This document shows positions 54,878 to 63,224 of a stretch of DNA of 64,000 bases, piece by piece. Within the stretch, counting starts at the first letter, position 1; each line of letters starts with the position of its first letter. The position numbers were made by a program, and so were the translations under genes. A model generated the notes under the pieces. The model was not told where the DNA came from. It made no database searches and saw only the letters and a program-made list of their open reading frames with translations. The DNA lies in contig NVUY01000004.1 in NCBI GenBank assembly GCA_002733215.1, positions 1 to 64,000 of the forward strand, written 5' to 3'. This stretch comes from Sulfurovum sp. (lineage in GTDB: Bacteria; Campylobacterota; Campylobacteria; Campylobacterales; Sulfurovaceae).

Positions 54878-55443
54878 TGCGCAGCAAAGTTCTGTGTCCA
54901 GAAAGTATTGACTTCTGCCATACCGACATCTGTCAGTATAGGGTTCATAATGTTGGCACAATGTTTATCTGAAGATAACCAGCCGGCCATGACCTGCTCT
55001 GCAGTATAAGATCCCATAGCAATATTTTCTGCTACATATTTCCACTTTGTATAACCGTTATTCTCCATACGCTCCCTAAAACTGCTGCCTCCGGGTAAGG
55101 CTTGGGCATTGGCAGTCCAGTCAAAAGTGCCATGAGACCCTCGATGAGAAAATGTTTTATTTTTCATCATATCGTGACTGTGTTCATACGCTGCTCTGTA
55201 CAGTACATCACTCCATCTCAATGCAGGTGCTGCAGAAAAATACCCGGCATCCCCACAATTTCTTCCCTGACTGCGTACCGTGTTGATCTCTCTCAAATAC
55301 ACTTGTTTTACACGCGCATCGATCTTTGGTGCATGGTAGGGTTTAGAGTTTATCGTACTTTGTTTATAGACTTTGTGAGAACCGCATCCTGTAAAAGCTA
55401 CGATAGCTACAGCTAAGATCATTGAGGTTTTAAGTACAAACAT
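54871..55443 (-). CDS. CAP/SCP-domain (CRISP-like) lipoprotein
   Basis: 190 residues with a signal peptide and lipobox (VAFTGC, Cys at about 20), so it is likely anchored in a membrane facing the periplasm. The CAP domain includes LRWSDVLYRAAYEHSHDM with its conserved histidine, NKTFSHRGSHG, GENIA-like VAENIAMGSYT, and WLSSDKHCANIMNP with the second histidine. Function in bacteria is unclear. Its 3' end overlaps aguA by 7 bases convergently. Confidence 0.85.
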   Translation of the reverse strand: MFVLKTSMILAVAIVAFTGCGSHKVYKQSTINSKPYHAPKIDARVKQVYLREINTVRSQGRNCGDAGYFSAAPALRWSDVLYRAAYEHSHDMMKNKTFSHRGSHGTFDWTANAQALPGGSSFRERMENNGYTKWKYVAENIAMGSYTAEQVMAGWLSSDKHCANIMNPILTDVGMAEVNTFWTQNFAAHQ

Positions 55444-55540
55444 TATCTTCCTTTTTTAAATGAACTCTCTAAATAACCTAGTTACTCATTATGGGTTATT
55501 CAAAGAGTTCAATTATATACTTTTATGCTAAAATGACAGT

Positions 55541-56416
55541 ATGAAAACAGCACTTATTCAACAAAAATATCATCATAGCAAAGAGGCAATGCTTCTTCAG
55601 ACAGTAGCACACATAAGCAAAGCAGCAGAAAATGGTGCAGAACTGATCGTGTTACAGGAGCTTCACCAGAGCGAATACTTTTGTCAGAGTGAAGATACAG
55701 CATTTTTCTCTTACGCCAACAGCTTTGAAAAAGATGTAGCATACTGGTCTCAGGTCGCAAAAGAAAACGCGATAGTGCTTGTGACTTCTTTGTTTGAAAA
55801 GCGAACTGCCGGACTTTATCACAATACTGCCGTTGTCTTTGACAAAGATGGAAGCATTGCAGGTAAATACCGTAAAATGCACATCCCTGATGATCCTGGG
55901 TTTTATGAAAAATTTTACTTTACTCCCGGAGATCTGGGGTTTGAGCCTATTCAAACTTCTATAGGGAAACTGGGTGTACTCATCTGCTGGGACCAATGGT
56001 ATCCGGAAGCGGCACGCATCATGACACTTAAAGGTGCTGAAGTTCTCATCTACCCTACGGCCATAGGTTGGTTTGATGCAGACAGTGAGGAAGAGAAAGC
56101 CAGACAACTTGACAGCTGGATCACCATACAACGTTCTCACGCCATTGCCAATGGGATCCCTGTACTAAGCTGTAACCGCGTAGGTTTTGAAGCAGACTCT
56201 GCGGGAGTCATGGCAGGCACACGTTTTTGGGGACACTCTTTTGTCTGTGGTCCACAGGGAGAGATGCTTGTTCAGGCAGACGATGAAAAAGAGACCATAC
56301 TCTATGCGGATATCCAGCATGAACGTACAAAAGAGGTACGTGACATTTGGCCATTTTTACGTGACAGACGTATAGAAGCCTATGATTGCCTCTTAAAAAG
56401 ATATTGTGATGAATAA
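55541..56416 (+). CDS. aguB: N-carbamoylputrescine amidase
   Basis: Nitrilase-family enzyme that hydrolyses N-carbamoylputrescine to putrescine, CO2 and ammonia. The triad is visible: Glu in LQELHQSEYF near residue 41, Lys in YRKMHIPDD near 111, and Cys in LICWDQWYPE near 147. At 291 residues it is normal. It completes the two-step agmatine route with aguA, even though the two are separated by a gene on the opposite strand. Confidence 0.94.
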   Translation: MKTALIQQKYHHSKEAMLLQTVAHISKAAENGAELIVLQELHQSEYFCQSEDTAFFSYANSFEKDVAYWSQVAKENAIVLVTSLFEKRTAGLYHNTAVVFDKDGSIAGKYRKMHIPDDPGFYEKFYFTPGDLGFEPIQTSIGKLGVLICWDQWYPEAARIMTLKGAEVLIYPTAIGWFDADSEEEKARQLDSWITIQRSHAIANGIPVLSCNRVGFEADSAGVMAGTRFWGHSFVCGPQGEMLVQADDEKETILYADIQHERTKEVRDIWPFLRDRRIEAYDCLLKRYCDE

Positions 56417-56438
56417 AGCACATTGTTATACGCAAGAA

Positions 56439-56480
56439 GTAGGGACTTCAGTCCCGTTATTCTGGGACTAAAGTCCCTAC
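56439..56480. repeat. REP-like inverted repeat
   Basis: GTAGGGACTTCAGTCCC and GGGACTAAAGTCCCTAC form a long hairpin with one or two mismatches and an 8-base loop. It lies in the 88-bp gap between convergent aguB and the Nudix gene and may end transcription from both. The following CTTAACTTAATGG is shared with the repeat at 63107. Confidence 0.75.
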
Positions 56481-56504
56481 TCCAAAAAAAGATTTACTCT
56501 TAAC

Positions 56505-57089
56505 TTAATGGCGGAGGAAGTCCCCTTTATATCTTTCAAAGTACCACATAAAAGCAAACATCAATCCTGGTGTTTTTGCAATACTTTCATCATAGATAAA
56601 CGCTTTGGCTTCTTTTAAAGGAAGAGTGACCACTTCTATTTGTTCATGATCCACACCTCCACCCTCACTCACTTTCATACCTTCATGCACTTGGGCAAAG
56701 TAAAGTGTCTGCTTACTTCCTGCAAAGCCGACTGACGTATGAAACGAGGTGATTCTTTCTATCGTTTCAATCGGGACAGCGTAGCCGCACTCCTCATCTA
56801 TCTCTTCCTGTGCTATTTGGACCAAAGAGAGTTTCTTATCTACGATACCTGCACACAGTTCAACGGTCATACCCTCTTCATTGTTTAAGTAGACAGCAGG
56901 GCGGAACTGCTTCACAAGTATAAATGCCTCTTTTTCTTGATGATAGATCAGTATGGCCACAGAGTCATGTGCCTGAACGATCTCCCATGATTTTTGAATA
57001 CCCTCTTGTTCATAGGTAGCCAGTGACGTTGCTATGAACTTGGCATTGACCAAAGGCTGAAGCTTAAAGTGTTTGATTAGATTGTTCAT
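56505..57089 (-). CDS. Nudix hydrolase, ADP-ribose/UDP-sugar type
   Basis: 194 residues. The Nudix box is GIVDKKLSLVQIAQEEIDEECGY near residues 80-102. The catalytic EExG end is intact, while the usual Arg before it is Glu. A long strand region (VKQFRPAVYL, VELCAG) fits ADP-ribose or UDP-sugar diphosphatases. The final QIEVVTLPLKEAKAFI is also typical. It overlaps the end of the M23 gene by 26 bases. Confidence 0.85.
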   Translation of the reverse strand: MNNLIKHFKLQPLVNAKFIATSLATYEQEGIQKSWEIVQAHDSVAILIYHQEKEAFILVKQFRPAVYLNNEEGMTVELCAGIVDKKLSLVQIAQEEIDEECGYAVPIETIERITSFHTSVGFAGSKQTLYFAQVHEGMKVSEGGGVDHEQIEVVTLPLKEAKAFIYDESIAKTPGLMFAFMWYFERYKGDFLRH

Positions 57090-58359
57090 CTTTTACCTTC
57101 ATACTTGCCTGCATGTAGTCGTCCCAGACAAATGCTCTGTTTTCCTGTTTCATATAATTTAAAAGTTTGACTTTATTCTCTTTTGCATTTTTGATCTCTA
57201 CTTTTTTATATTTGGTTGTTGTCACATCTTTATACTTTGTAAACTTTTTCAAGATAGATGTTTTGATAGATTTCTTACGCAAAACACGCATAGGGTTTAT
57301 CCATCTTCCATTTTTCTTCATTCCCAAATGCAAATGAGGCCCTGTACTTCGGCCTGTACTTCCTACATAACCGATGATCTGACCTTTTTTAACATGTTGC
57401 CCTCTTTTAACACGTATACGGCTTTGATGTGCATACAGTGACTCATATCCGCCGGCATGCTTGAGCTTCACTACTTTACCGTACCCACCCTGACGGCCGG
57501 CAAACGTCACCTTACCGGAATTCACTGCCAAAAGAGGTGTACCTCTTTTGGCACCAAAATCTGTACCGTGATGCGGACGATAGCGCTTCAGTATAGGATG
57601 GTATCTTCTATAGGAAAAAGAAGATGTCACCCGTACATGACGTAAAGGCATCCCAAAACGGGACGCTTTCTTGCTTACCGGTACCCTGCGCGTATAGGTT
57701 ACTTTTTTCTTTCCCGTAACAGTATACGCTTGTGACTTTTTATCACTTTTATAACCATAACCGTCTTCATCTGCATAAATAAACTGCTGTTTACCTTTGG
57801 ATTCAAGCACTGCTATTTTGATAGATGGTCTATAGTAAGGTTTACCCATTCTTGTTTTCTGCGTATAAATAAAAGAGACTTTATCTCCTTTTTTAAACTT
57901 TTTTGCATTCACCGTACCTTTAAAGAGTTGACCCATTTTATCTGCAAGTACCGGATGCTTCAGTGACGTAGAGATATCTGTATGAAGGTTGTTCTCTATA
58001 CTGATGGTAGCAGCATATTCTTCTTCTTTGTACTCTATGGGGATGATCTCAAAACTATAGGTATGACTATAATGCGCTTTAGCCAGCCTTATCTGCATCT
58101 CTTCACCTATAGGGATCAATGCTTGTTCAAGTGTGCCTTCTTTGTCTTTTAATTCATAAAACAGTTGTTGACCCTGAATTTCAGAAAGGAATTTAATATC
58201 TGCTCTGGAGATAGACTGAAGCAAGTCTCTTGAAATATCTCTGGACGCTAAATACTCAGAAAATGTTTCACCTTCTTTCCAATGTTCAGAAGATACTTTT
58301 GCTCCAAATAATGAACTTGCGATCAAAGTCCAGATCACTATACTTTTAAGACTTCCCAT
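57064..58359 (-). CDS. M23 peptidoglycan endopeptidase (Csd3/HdpA-like)
   Basis: 431 residues. An N-terminal hydrophobic signal (IVIWTLIASSLFGA) is followed by about 200 residues of domains with a LysM-like or inhibitory role. The LytM/M23 domain is near 255-355: RPHHGTDFGAKRGTPLLAV with the first zinc ligands, YESLYAHQSRI, and TGPHLHLGM. The plan (helical N-terminus, then M23) resembles the Csd3/HdpA cell-shape enzyme of Helicobacter, which cuts crosslinks. It is secreted to the periplasm. It and the Nudix gene share a strand and overlap by 26 bases. Confidence 0.88.
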   Translation of the reverse strand: MGSLKSIVIWTLIASSLFGAKVSSEHWKEGETFSEYLASRDISRDLLQSISRADIKFLSEIQGQQLFYELKDKEGTLEQALIPIGEEMQIRLAKAHYSHTYSFEIIPIEYKEEEYAATISIENNLHTDISTSLKHPVLADKMGQLFKGTVNAKKFKKGDKVSFIYTQKTRMGKPYYRPSIKIAVLESKGKQQFIYADEDGYGYKSDKKSQAYTVTGKKKVTYTRRVPVSKKASRFGMPLRHVRVTSSFSYRRYHPILKRYRPHHGTDFGAKRGTPLLAVNSGKVTFAGRQGGYGKVVKLKHAGGYESLYAHQSRIRVKRGQHVKKGQIIGYVGSTGRSTGPHLHLGMKKNGRWINPMRVLRKKSIKTSILKKFTKYKDVTTTKYKKVEIKNAKENKVKLLNYMKQENRAFVWDDYMQASMKVKDEQSNQTL

Positions 58360-58376
58360 TCTTCACCATTGTCCTC

Positions 58377-58645
58377 TAGGGAACCTCTAGTAATAGGTAA
58401 TACTCACAACAGTGTCAGCTTTTGTCTAGGCTAGGCACTCTTTACAGACCTAGCCATAGCTAAGTCGAAAAAGAGTAACGACGTATAGGCAAAAGCTGGC
58501 ACTGCCCGCAGGGTGGGTTTTGCAAACGCAATCTTGCACAAGATATTTACTTCGTCTTAGCTAAGGCTAGGACTTGAAAATCTCTTACACAACCTTACAT
58601 TTGCAAAACCCATTGTGAGTGTTACCTATTATTAGAGATCCCCTC
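58377..58645. mobile_element. 269-bp MITE-like element with terminal inverted repeats and nested hairpins
   Basis: The ends are 33-base inverted repeats (58377-58409 and 58613-58645) that match at 28 of 33 positions. Inside are two further perfect or near-perfect stems: CAGCTTTTG (58416-58424) with CAAAAGCTG (58490-58498), and a 13-bp stem 58514-58526 with 58600-58612. There is no coding frame. It fills the gap between the M23 and PgbA-like genes. Flanking target duplications are not clear. Confidence 0.72.
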
Positions 58646-58770
58646 TATTTAATTGGGAATTATTATAACTTAAATAGGTTAATATGAACGCTAGTATGAA
58701 GACATCAATAGACTTTTACTATATTGCTTGTATAATCAATACAATATATTTTCACAACCAAAGGATGGCT

Positions 58771-59454
58771 ATGTACAAAATAGCACTGTTTATTTTATTT
58801 TCTTTACCCCTCTTTGCAGGTTTCTTCCCCCAGACAGTACACACTTCTGTCAAATCTGTCAAAGGTAATACCATCACACTCAACTCAAGATTCCCTGTCA
58901 ACGGCATGAGTGGTGTGATCGTTCACAACTATGGAAGTGGTCTTACAGCCATCACCAGCCGCATGACACAAGTTTCATCTGGCGGAGATGCCTCACTGCT
59001 AAGTGCAGATGTGATAGATCATGATTCTCTTCCTACCATTAAAACAGCTGTTAGAGCAGGAGACAAGGTCATCGGGGGATACCTTTACAATAATATTCTT
59101 GTCCTTGCACCGGATGCTGACACCTATGCCAGGATCACATCTGCAAATAATAAAAAATGGATACATCCAGACCTTTTTGCGCTCTATCTTTCTGTTCAGG
59201 GTGACGACAGGCCAACAAGAGAAAATCTTGCTAATTTTTCAAAAAAGTTTCAAATAGGTCTTGTCTATATTGTACGTAGAAACGCTGCTGTACTTTTCGA
59301 CCCGATTTCAGGAAAAATTGTTGGACAGAAAAACATGAGCGGTCTGCCTAAAGAAGGGGCATATCCATTCTTTATGCGTTTTGAGCAACTTGATTCAGGT
59401 TGGTTTGGCAGTGACGTAAAAGGCAATTACTACAGCATGGTAGAGTCCATTTAA
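58771..59454 (+). CDS. PgbA/PgbB-like secreted protein (plasminogen-binding-type)
   Basis: 227 residues. A signal peptide (YKIALFILFSLPLFAGFF) leads into a beta-rich domain, with VHTSVKSVKGNTITLNSRFP and GMSGVIVHNYG. This is like the plasminogen-binding PgbA/PgbB family of Campylobacterota, named from Helicobacter but widespread in free-living relatives, where its role is unknown. ATG 58771 is chosen since AAAGG lies upstream and the signal peptide then starts properly. A longer frame to 58684 exists. Confidence 0.75.
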   Translation: MYKIALFILFSLPLFAGFFPQTVHTSVKSVKGNTITLNSRFPVNGMSGVIVHNYGSGLTAITSRMTQVSSGGDASLLSADVIDHDSLPTIKTAVRAGDKVIGGYLYNNILVLAPDADTYARITSANNKKWIHPDLFALYLSVQGDDRPTRENLANFSKKFQIGLVYIVRRNAAVLFDPISGKIVGQKNMSGLPKEGAYPFFMRFEQLDSGWFGSDVKGNYYSMVESI

Positions 59455-59576
59455 GATGCTAGATAAAAAATATATTATTAATATAACACCTTTTAGTCAA
59501 AGCCAAAAAAACTACGTTGTCACTATGACAACTTCAGCAGTTTGCTTATGCAAGCAGTTTCATTCATGGAGAAATA

Positions 59577-60968
59577 ATGCTAGATAAAAAACATATAAAA
59601 TATTTTGAAGAACTTGTAGGTAAAGAGAACGTTTACAGCGACAAAGCACACCTCATCGCATACTCTTATGATGCGACACGTACACGATATGAACCAGAAG
59701 CTGTCCTTTTTCCAAGAGATGAACAAGATATTTCTGACATACTGAAGTACTGTGATAAACATCTCATAGTCATTACGCCTAGAGGTGCAGGTTCAGGCTT
59801 TACGGGTGGTGCTTTACCAACCAATGGTGGCATCATCCTTGGTTTAGAAAAGCATATGAACAAGATCCTGGAGATAGACATGGAAAATATGGTGGCCGTT
59901 GTCCAACCTGGTGTCATCAACATGGATTTACAACGTGCAGCTGAAGAAGTAGGTCTTATGTACCCACCAGATCCAGCCAGTGAAGAGTACTCAACACTGG
60001 GTGGAAATGTCTCTGAAAATGCTGGAGGCATGAGAGCTGCAAAGTATGGCATCACAAAAGACTACGTCATGGCACTTCGTGCAGTACGAGCGAACGGTGA
60101 CATCATAAGGGCAGGAAAACGTACCATTAAAGATGTTGCAGGCTACAACACGGCAGGTATACTTATAGCCTCGGAAGGTACACTGGCAGTCCTTAGTGAA
60201 CTGACACTCAAACTCATACCTAAACCTAAGTACACAAAAGGGTATATGGGTATTTTTCCTTCCGTAGATGATGCGATGAATGCTGTTTTTAAATCTTTAG
60301 CCGCGGGGGCAAACCCAGTAGCCATGGAGTTCATGGATGCGCTGGTCGTGCAAGCACTCAAAGAGAAACTTGGCGTGGAACTCCCTGAAGATGCAGGCGC
60401 ATTACTCATTGGCGATGTAGATGGAAATGTACCTGAAGAAGTAGCCTTTCAACTAAAAACCCTGGAGGCTTCTTTTAAAGAAAATAATGCCCAAGAGTTT
60501 ATCATCGCCCATGATGATGAACATCGTAATAAACTTTGGTATGCCAGACGCAATGCCTCACCTTCCATTACTATTTTTGGTAACAAAAAACTCAATGAAG
60601 ACATTTCTGTACCACGATCAATGCTTCCAAAGGCACTCAATGCCATCTATGCCATAGGAGACAAATATGGTTTCAAAGTACCCTGTTTCGGGCATGCAGG
60701 TGATGGGAACATACATGTAAACGTCATGGTTGTAGATGGAAAAGATGAAGAAGAATTACAGCGGGGTCATCAAGCCATAAAAGAGATATTTCAAATGGTA
60801 GTAGACATGGGTGGGACACTTTCCGGTGAACATGGCATAGGTACTTCCAAAGCACCATTTATGGGTATTGCATTTAATGACATGGAAATACAACTGTTTA
60901 AAGATATTAAAAAATCGTTTGATCCTAACAATATTTTAAATCCGGGGAAAATGGGCTTACCGAATTAA
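59577..60968 (+). CDS. glcD: GlcD-like FAD-linked 2-hydroxyacid oxidase
   Basis: 463 residues, FAD-binding PCMH (VAO-type) fold. The FAD loop is TPRGAGSGFTGGALP near residues 63-77, then DPASEEYSTLGGNVSENAGGMRAAKYG in two phrases. The C-terminal part has FGHAGDGNIHVNVMV and GTLSGEHGIGTSKAP. It would oxidise glycolate, D-lactate or a related acid and pass electrons to a GlcF-type Fe-S subunit, for which 3860-5188 is the candidate. The substrate is not certain. Confidence 0.9.
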   Translation: MLDKKHIKYFEELVGKENVYSDKAHLIAYSYDATRTRYEPEAVLFPRDEQDISDILKYCDKHLIVITPRGAGSGFTGGALPTNGGIILGLEKHMNKILEIDMENMVAVVQPGVINMDLQRAAEEVGLMYPPDPASEEYSTLGGNVSENAGGMRAAKYGITKDYVMALRAVRANGDIIRAGKRTIKDVAGYNTAGILIASEGTLAVLSELTLKLIPKPKYTKGYMGIFPSVDDAMNAVFKSLAAGANPVAMEFMDALVVQALKEKLGVELPEDAGALLIGDVDGNVPEEVAFQLKTLEASFKENNAQEFIIAHDDEHRNKLWYARRNASPSITIFGNKKLNEDISVPRSMLPKALNAIYAIGDKYGFKVPCFGHAGDGNIHVNVMVVDGKDEEELQRGHQAIKEIFQMVVDMGGTLSGEHGIGTSKAPFMGIAFNDMEIQLFKDIKKSFDPNNILNPGKMGLPN

Positions 60969-61003
60969 TGTGTCCGAAATAAGATGGCACAGGGGGAAAA
61001 GCA

Positions 61004-61825
61004 GTGATCACTAAGTCCATTTTAAAACACTATTACATTTTTTTACGTGACTTTTTCTCTGATCTTTTTGATGATAAAATAGGGCACTACGCTTCAAGCC
61101 TGAGTTGGAGTACACTCTTTTCCATCATCCCCCTGCTTGTCATATTTCTCTGGGTCTTTACTACCTTGCCGATCTTTGCTTCCGTCCATGAGAAGATAGA
61201 AGCCCTCATCTTCTCGAACCTTCTTCCTACGGAATCTGAAGATGTCATGGAACACATTAAAACTTTTATGCAAAACTCTGATAAGTTAGGATATATTGGT
61301 ATCGGCTATGTGGTCTTTGCCGCTATTCTGTTTTTTAAGAACTATGATTATATTGTCAATGATATCTTTTCTGTACCAAGCCGTAGTGTTTTGGGTGCTT
61401 TAAAAACCTATCTTTTTCTCCTCATTGTCATCCCGACAATGATGGCTCTGTCATTTTATATTTCAACATTGATCCAGGGATATTTGGACAGTAACCGTAT
61501 CACAAGCGGTATCCATCTTTTCTTTTTTCTACCATATCTCGTCGTCTGGATGGTCTTTTATGTACTTTACCAATTCTCTGCCAATACCCGCATCACTGTC
61601 TCAGCCGCTATGATCTCTTCTTTTATCACTTCACTGGTATGGTATCTTTCAAAATCTGCCTTTGTCTTCTATGCGGTGCACAACAATACCTATGCAAGTA
61701 TCTATGGAAGTATTTCTATTCTGCTCTTTCTCTTCTTGTGGATCTACATTTCATGGGCCATCTTTTTACATGGTTTGAAGTTTTGTGACCTGTTAAACAA
61801 AGGTAAAGAGATAGACCATATATAA
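61004..61825 (+). CDS. YihY/BrkB-family inner-membrane protein
   Basis: 273 residues with six membrane helices. The family plan is seen: GHYASSLSWSTLFSIIPLLVIF near 26-47, GYVVFAAILFFKNYDYIVND near 105, and the C-terminal YGSISILLFLFLWIYISWAIFLHG in two phrases. The family was once misnamed RNase BN and its role is unknown. The start is GTG, with AGGGGGAAAAGC upstream. Its last 33 bases overlap the end of comEC on the other strand. Confidence 0.85.
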   Translation: MITKSILKHYYIFLRDFFSDLFDDKIGHYASSLSWSTLFSIIPLLVIFLWVFTTLPIFASVHEKIEALIFSNLLPTESEDVMEHIKTFMQNSDKLGYIGIGYVVFAAILFFKNYDYIVNDIFSVPSRSVLGALKTYLFLLIVIPTMMALSFYISTLIQGYLDSNRITSGIHLFFFLPYLVVWMVFYVLYQFSANTRITVSAAMISSFITSLVWYLSKSAFVFYAVHNNTYASIYGSISILLFLFLWIYISWAIFLHGLKFCDLLNKGKEIDHI

Positions 61826-63055
61826 CGTGGCCGCTCCCAATAACAGCCAAAATATTTTCCTGCTCCAGACAGCCCCTAAAGACAAAGCAAGATAAGCATA
61901 CATAAGCCAAGCGGGAAGCAGACTCTCTGCATTCTCTTCAGGCAAAGCAAATAACCATAATAACACTGTGTCAAACAAACCTCCCAACCCAAGCAAATGC
62001 AAAAGCATCACCAGAGGATAAAAAGGCACAAAAAGAAGTGAGAGCAGTGGCGATAAAAGCTGATACCCGCTTGTCACACCAAATACAGTATGCACGATAG
62101 GCAGCATTAAGATAAAGATACCAAAAGGTATAGTGACCAATGAAATGATCCAGGTCTTCACTCCTTGGCTGTATTGCAAAAGAAGAAAGATGTAAAAGAC
62201 ACCTGCCGCGGAGAGTTGAAAGGCAAGTGAGACAAGTAAAGAGGGGAAGAGTGCGACCAGTATCAGCAGTACCGTTGACAGAAAGGTGAAACTCAACAGT
62301 TCCATACCAAGCAGGAGAACAGCCCAACCTAGTAAAACCATCGCATAAGAACGCACTAAAGATGGAGGAAAATCTACAAACCACACATAGATCCCTAAAA
62401 ACAGCACGACTGCCAATCCCACATCAAAAAGTGCATGACGGTAAGGAAAGAAATGTTGCTGAAAAGGTCTATAAAGTAACAAAAGCAAACCATACAGCAA
62501 TCCCCATAAGATCCCTATATGAAACCCGCTCAGTGCCACAAGATGACTGACACCCAGCATACTTATTTTTTCTCTTAAGTCTCTCTCTAAAGGGGTAGCA
62601 AAAAATATGGCATTGTAAAATGATTGCAAAGCACTGTCTGCATGTTGTGCAGATACTTTTTTCAATAGATCATCTTTAAACGTAAAGGGGAGTGATTCCT
62701 CCTCTTTAATACGACTCTTTACATAAAAAGTCCCTAAATAATCTTTAAATGAAATGCTCTTATTGGGAAAGATCTGTAAACGCAAACGCTTATGTCTATA
62801 TTCATCTTTACGATGACTGGTAGTATAGAAAGTAAAGCCCTGGTCACTACGTAATTTCAACACTTTGTAGCGTTTACCGCCTTTGGTTTTTTCATAGCTG
62901 GAAAGCACATCTGCATAAGTATAATAAAAAGGTTTTGTGATGAAATTTTGATAAGACTGATACTCGATGAAGAGCCGTATAGTAATGATAAGGAATAAAA
63001 CTGCTATGATCCCTATAAAACTTTTATTCGTGTCAAAAAGTTTAGGTTTTTCCAT
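61793..63055 (-). CDS. comEC: ComEC/Rec2-family DNA-uptake channel protein
   Basis: 420 residues, shorter than full ComEC of about 700, lacking the C-terminal metallo-beta-lactamase domain, as in several Campylobacterota. An N-terminal OB-fold-like segment is followed by the competence core (LGVSHLVALSGFHIGILWGLLYG near residue 170), and then many membrane helices. It moves single-stranded DNA across the inner membrane in natural transformation. It overlaps the YihY gene convergently by 33 bases. Confidence 0.9.
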   Translation of the reverse strand: MEKPKLFDTNKSFIGIIAVLFLIITIRLFIEYQSYQNFITKPFYYTYADVLSSYEKTKGGKRYKVLKLRSDQGFTFYTTSHRKDEYRHKRLRLQIFPNKSISFKDYLGTFYVKSRIKEEESLPFTFKDDLLKKVSAQHADSALQSFYNAIFFATPLERDLREKISMLGVSHLVALSGFHIGILWGLLYGLLLLLYRPFQQHFFPYRHALFDVGLAVVLFLGIYVWFVDFPPSLVRSYAMVLLGWAVLLLGMELLSFTFLSTVLLILVALFPSLLVSLAFQLSAAGVFYIFLLLQYSQGVKTWIISLVTIPFGIFILMLPIVHTVFGVTSGYQLLSPLLSLLFVPFYPLVMLLHLLGLGGLFDTVLLWLFALPEENAESLLPAWLMYAYLALSLGAVWSRKIFWLLLGAATLYMVYLFTFV

Positions 63056-63106
63056 GAATATTTATCCCCCGTACAATGTCATCAAGTTAAAACAATAATG
63101 TAATAA

Positions 63107-63172
63107 GGGGATGCGACTTCAGTCGCATGTCAGCGACTTCAGTCGCATGTCAGCGACTGTAGTCGCTGCTCC
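63107..63172. repeat. REP-like tandem hairpin array
   Basis: Repeated units of (T)GCGACTTCAGTCGC(ATGTCA), three times with one variant (GCGACTGTAGTCGC). Each is itself a hairpin, so the stretch is a nested inverted and direct repeat. Between comEC and dnaB on the opposite side. It is followed by CTTAACTTAATGG, also after the 56439 repeat. Confidence 0.78.
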
Positions 63173-63224
63173 AAAAGTGCTTAACTTAATGGTGTTGCCC
63201 CTGTTTGGCACGGCCAACTCTACC

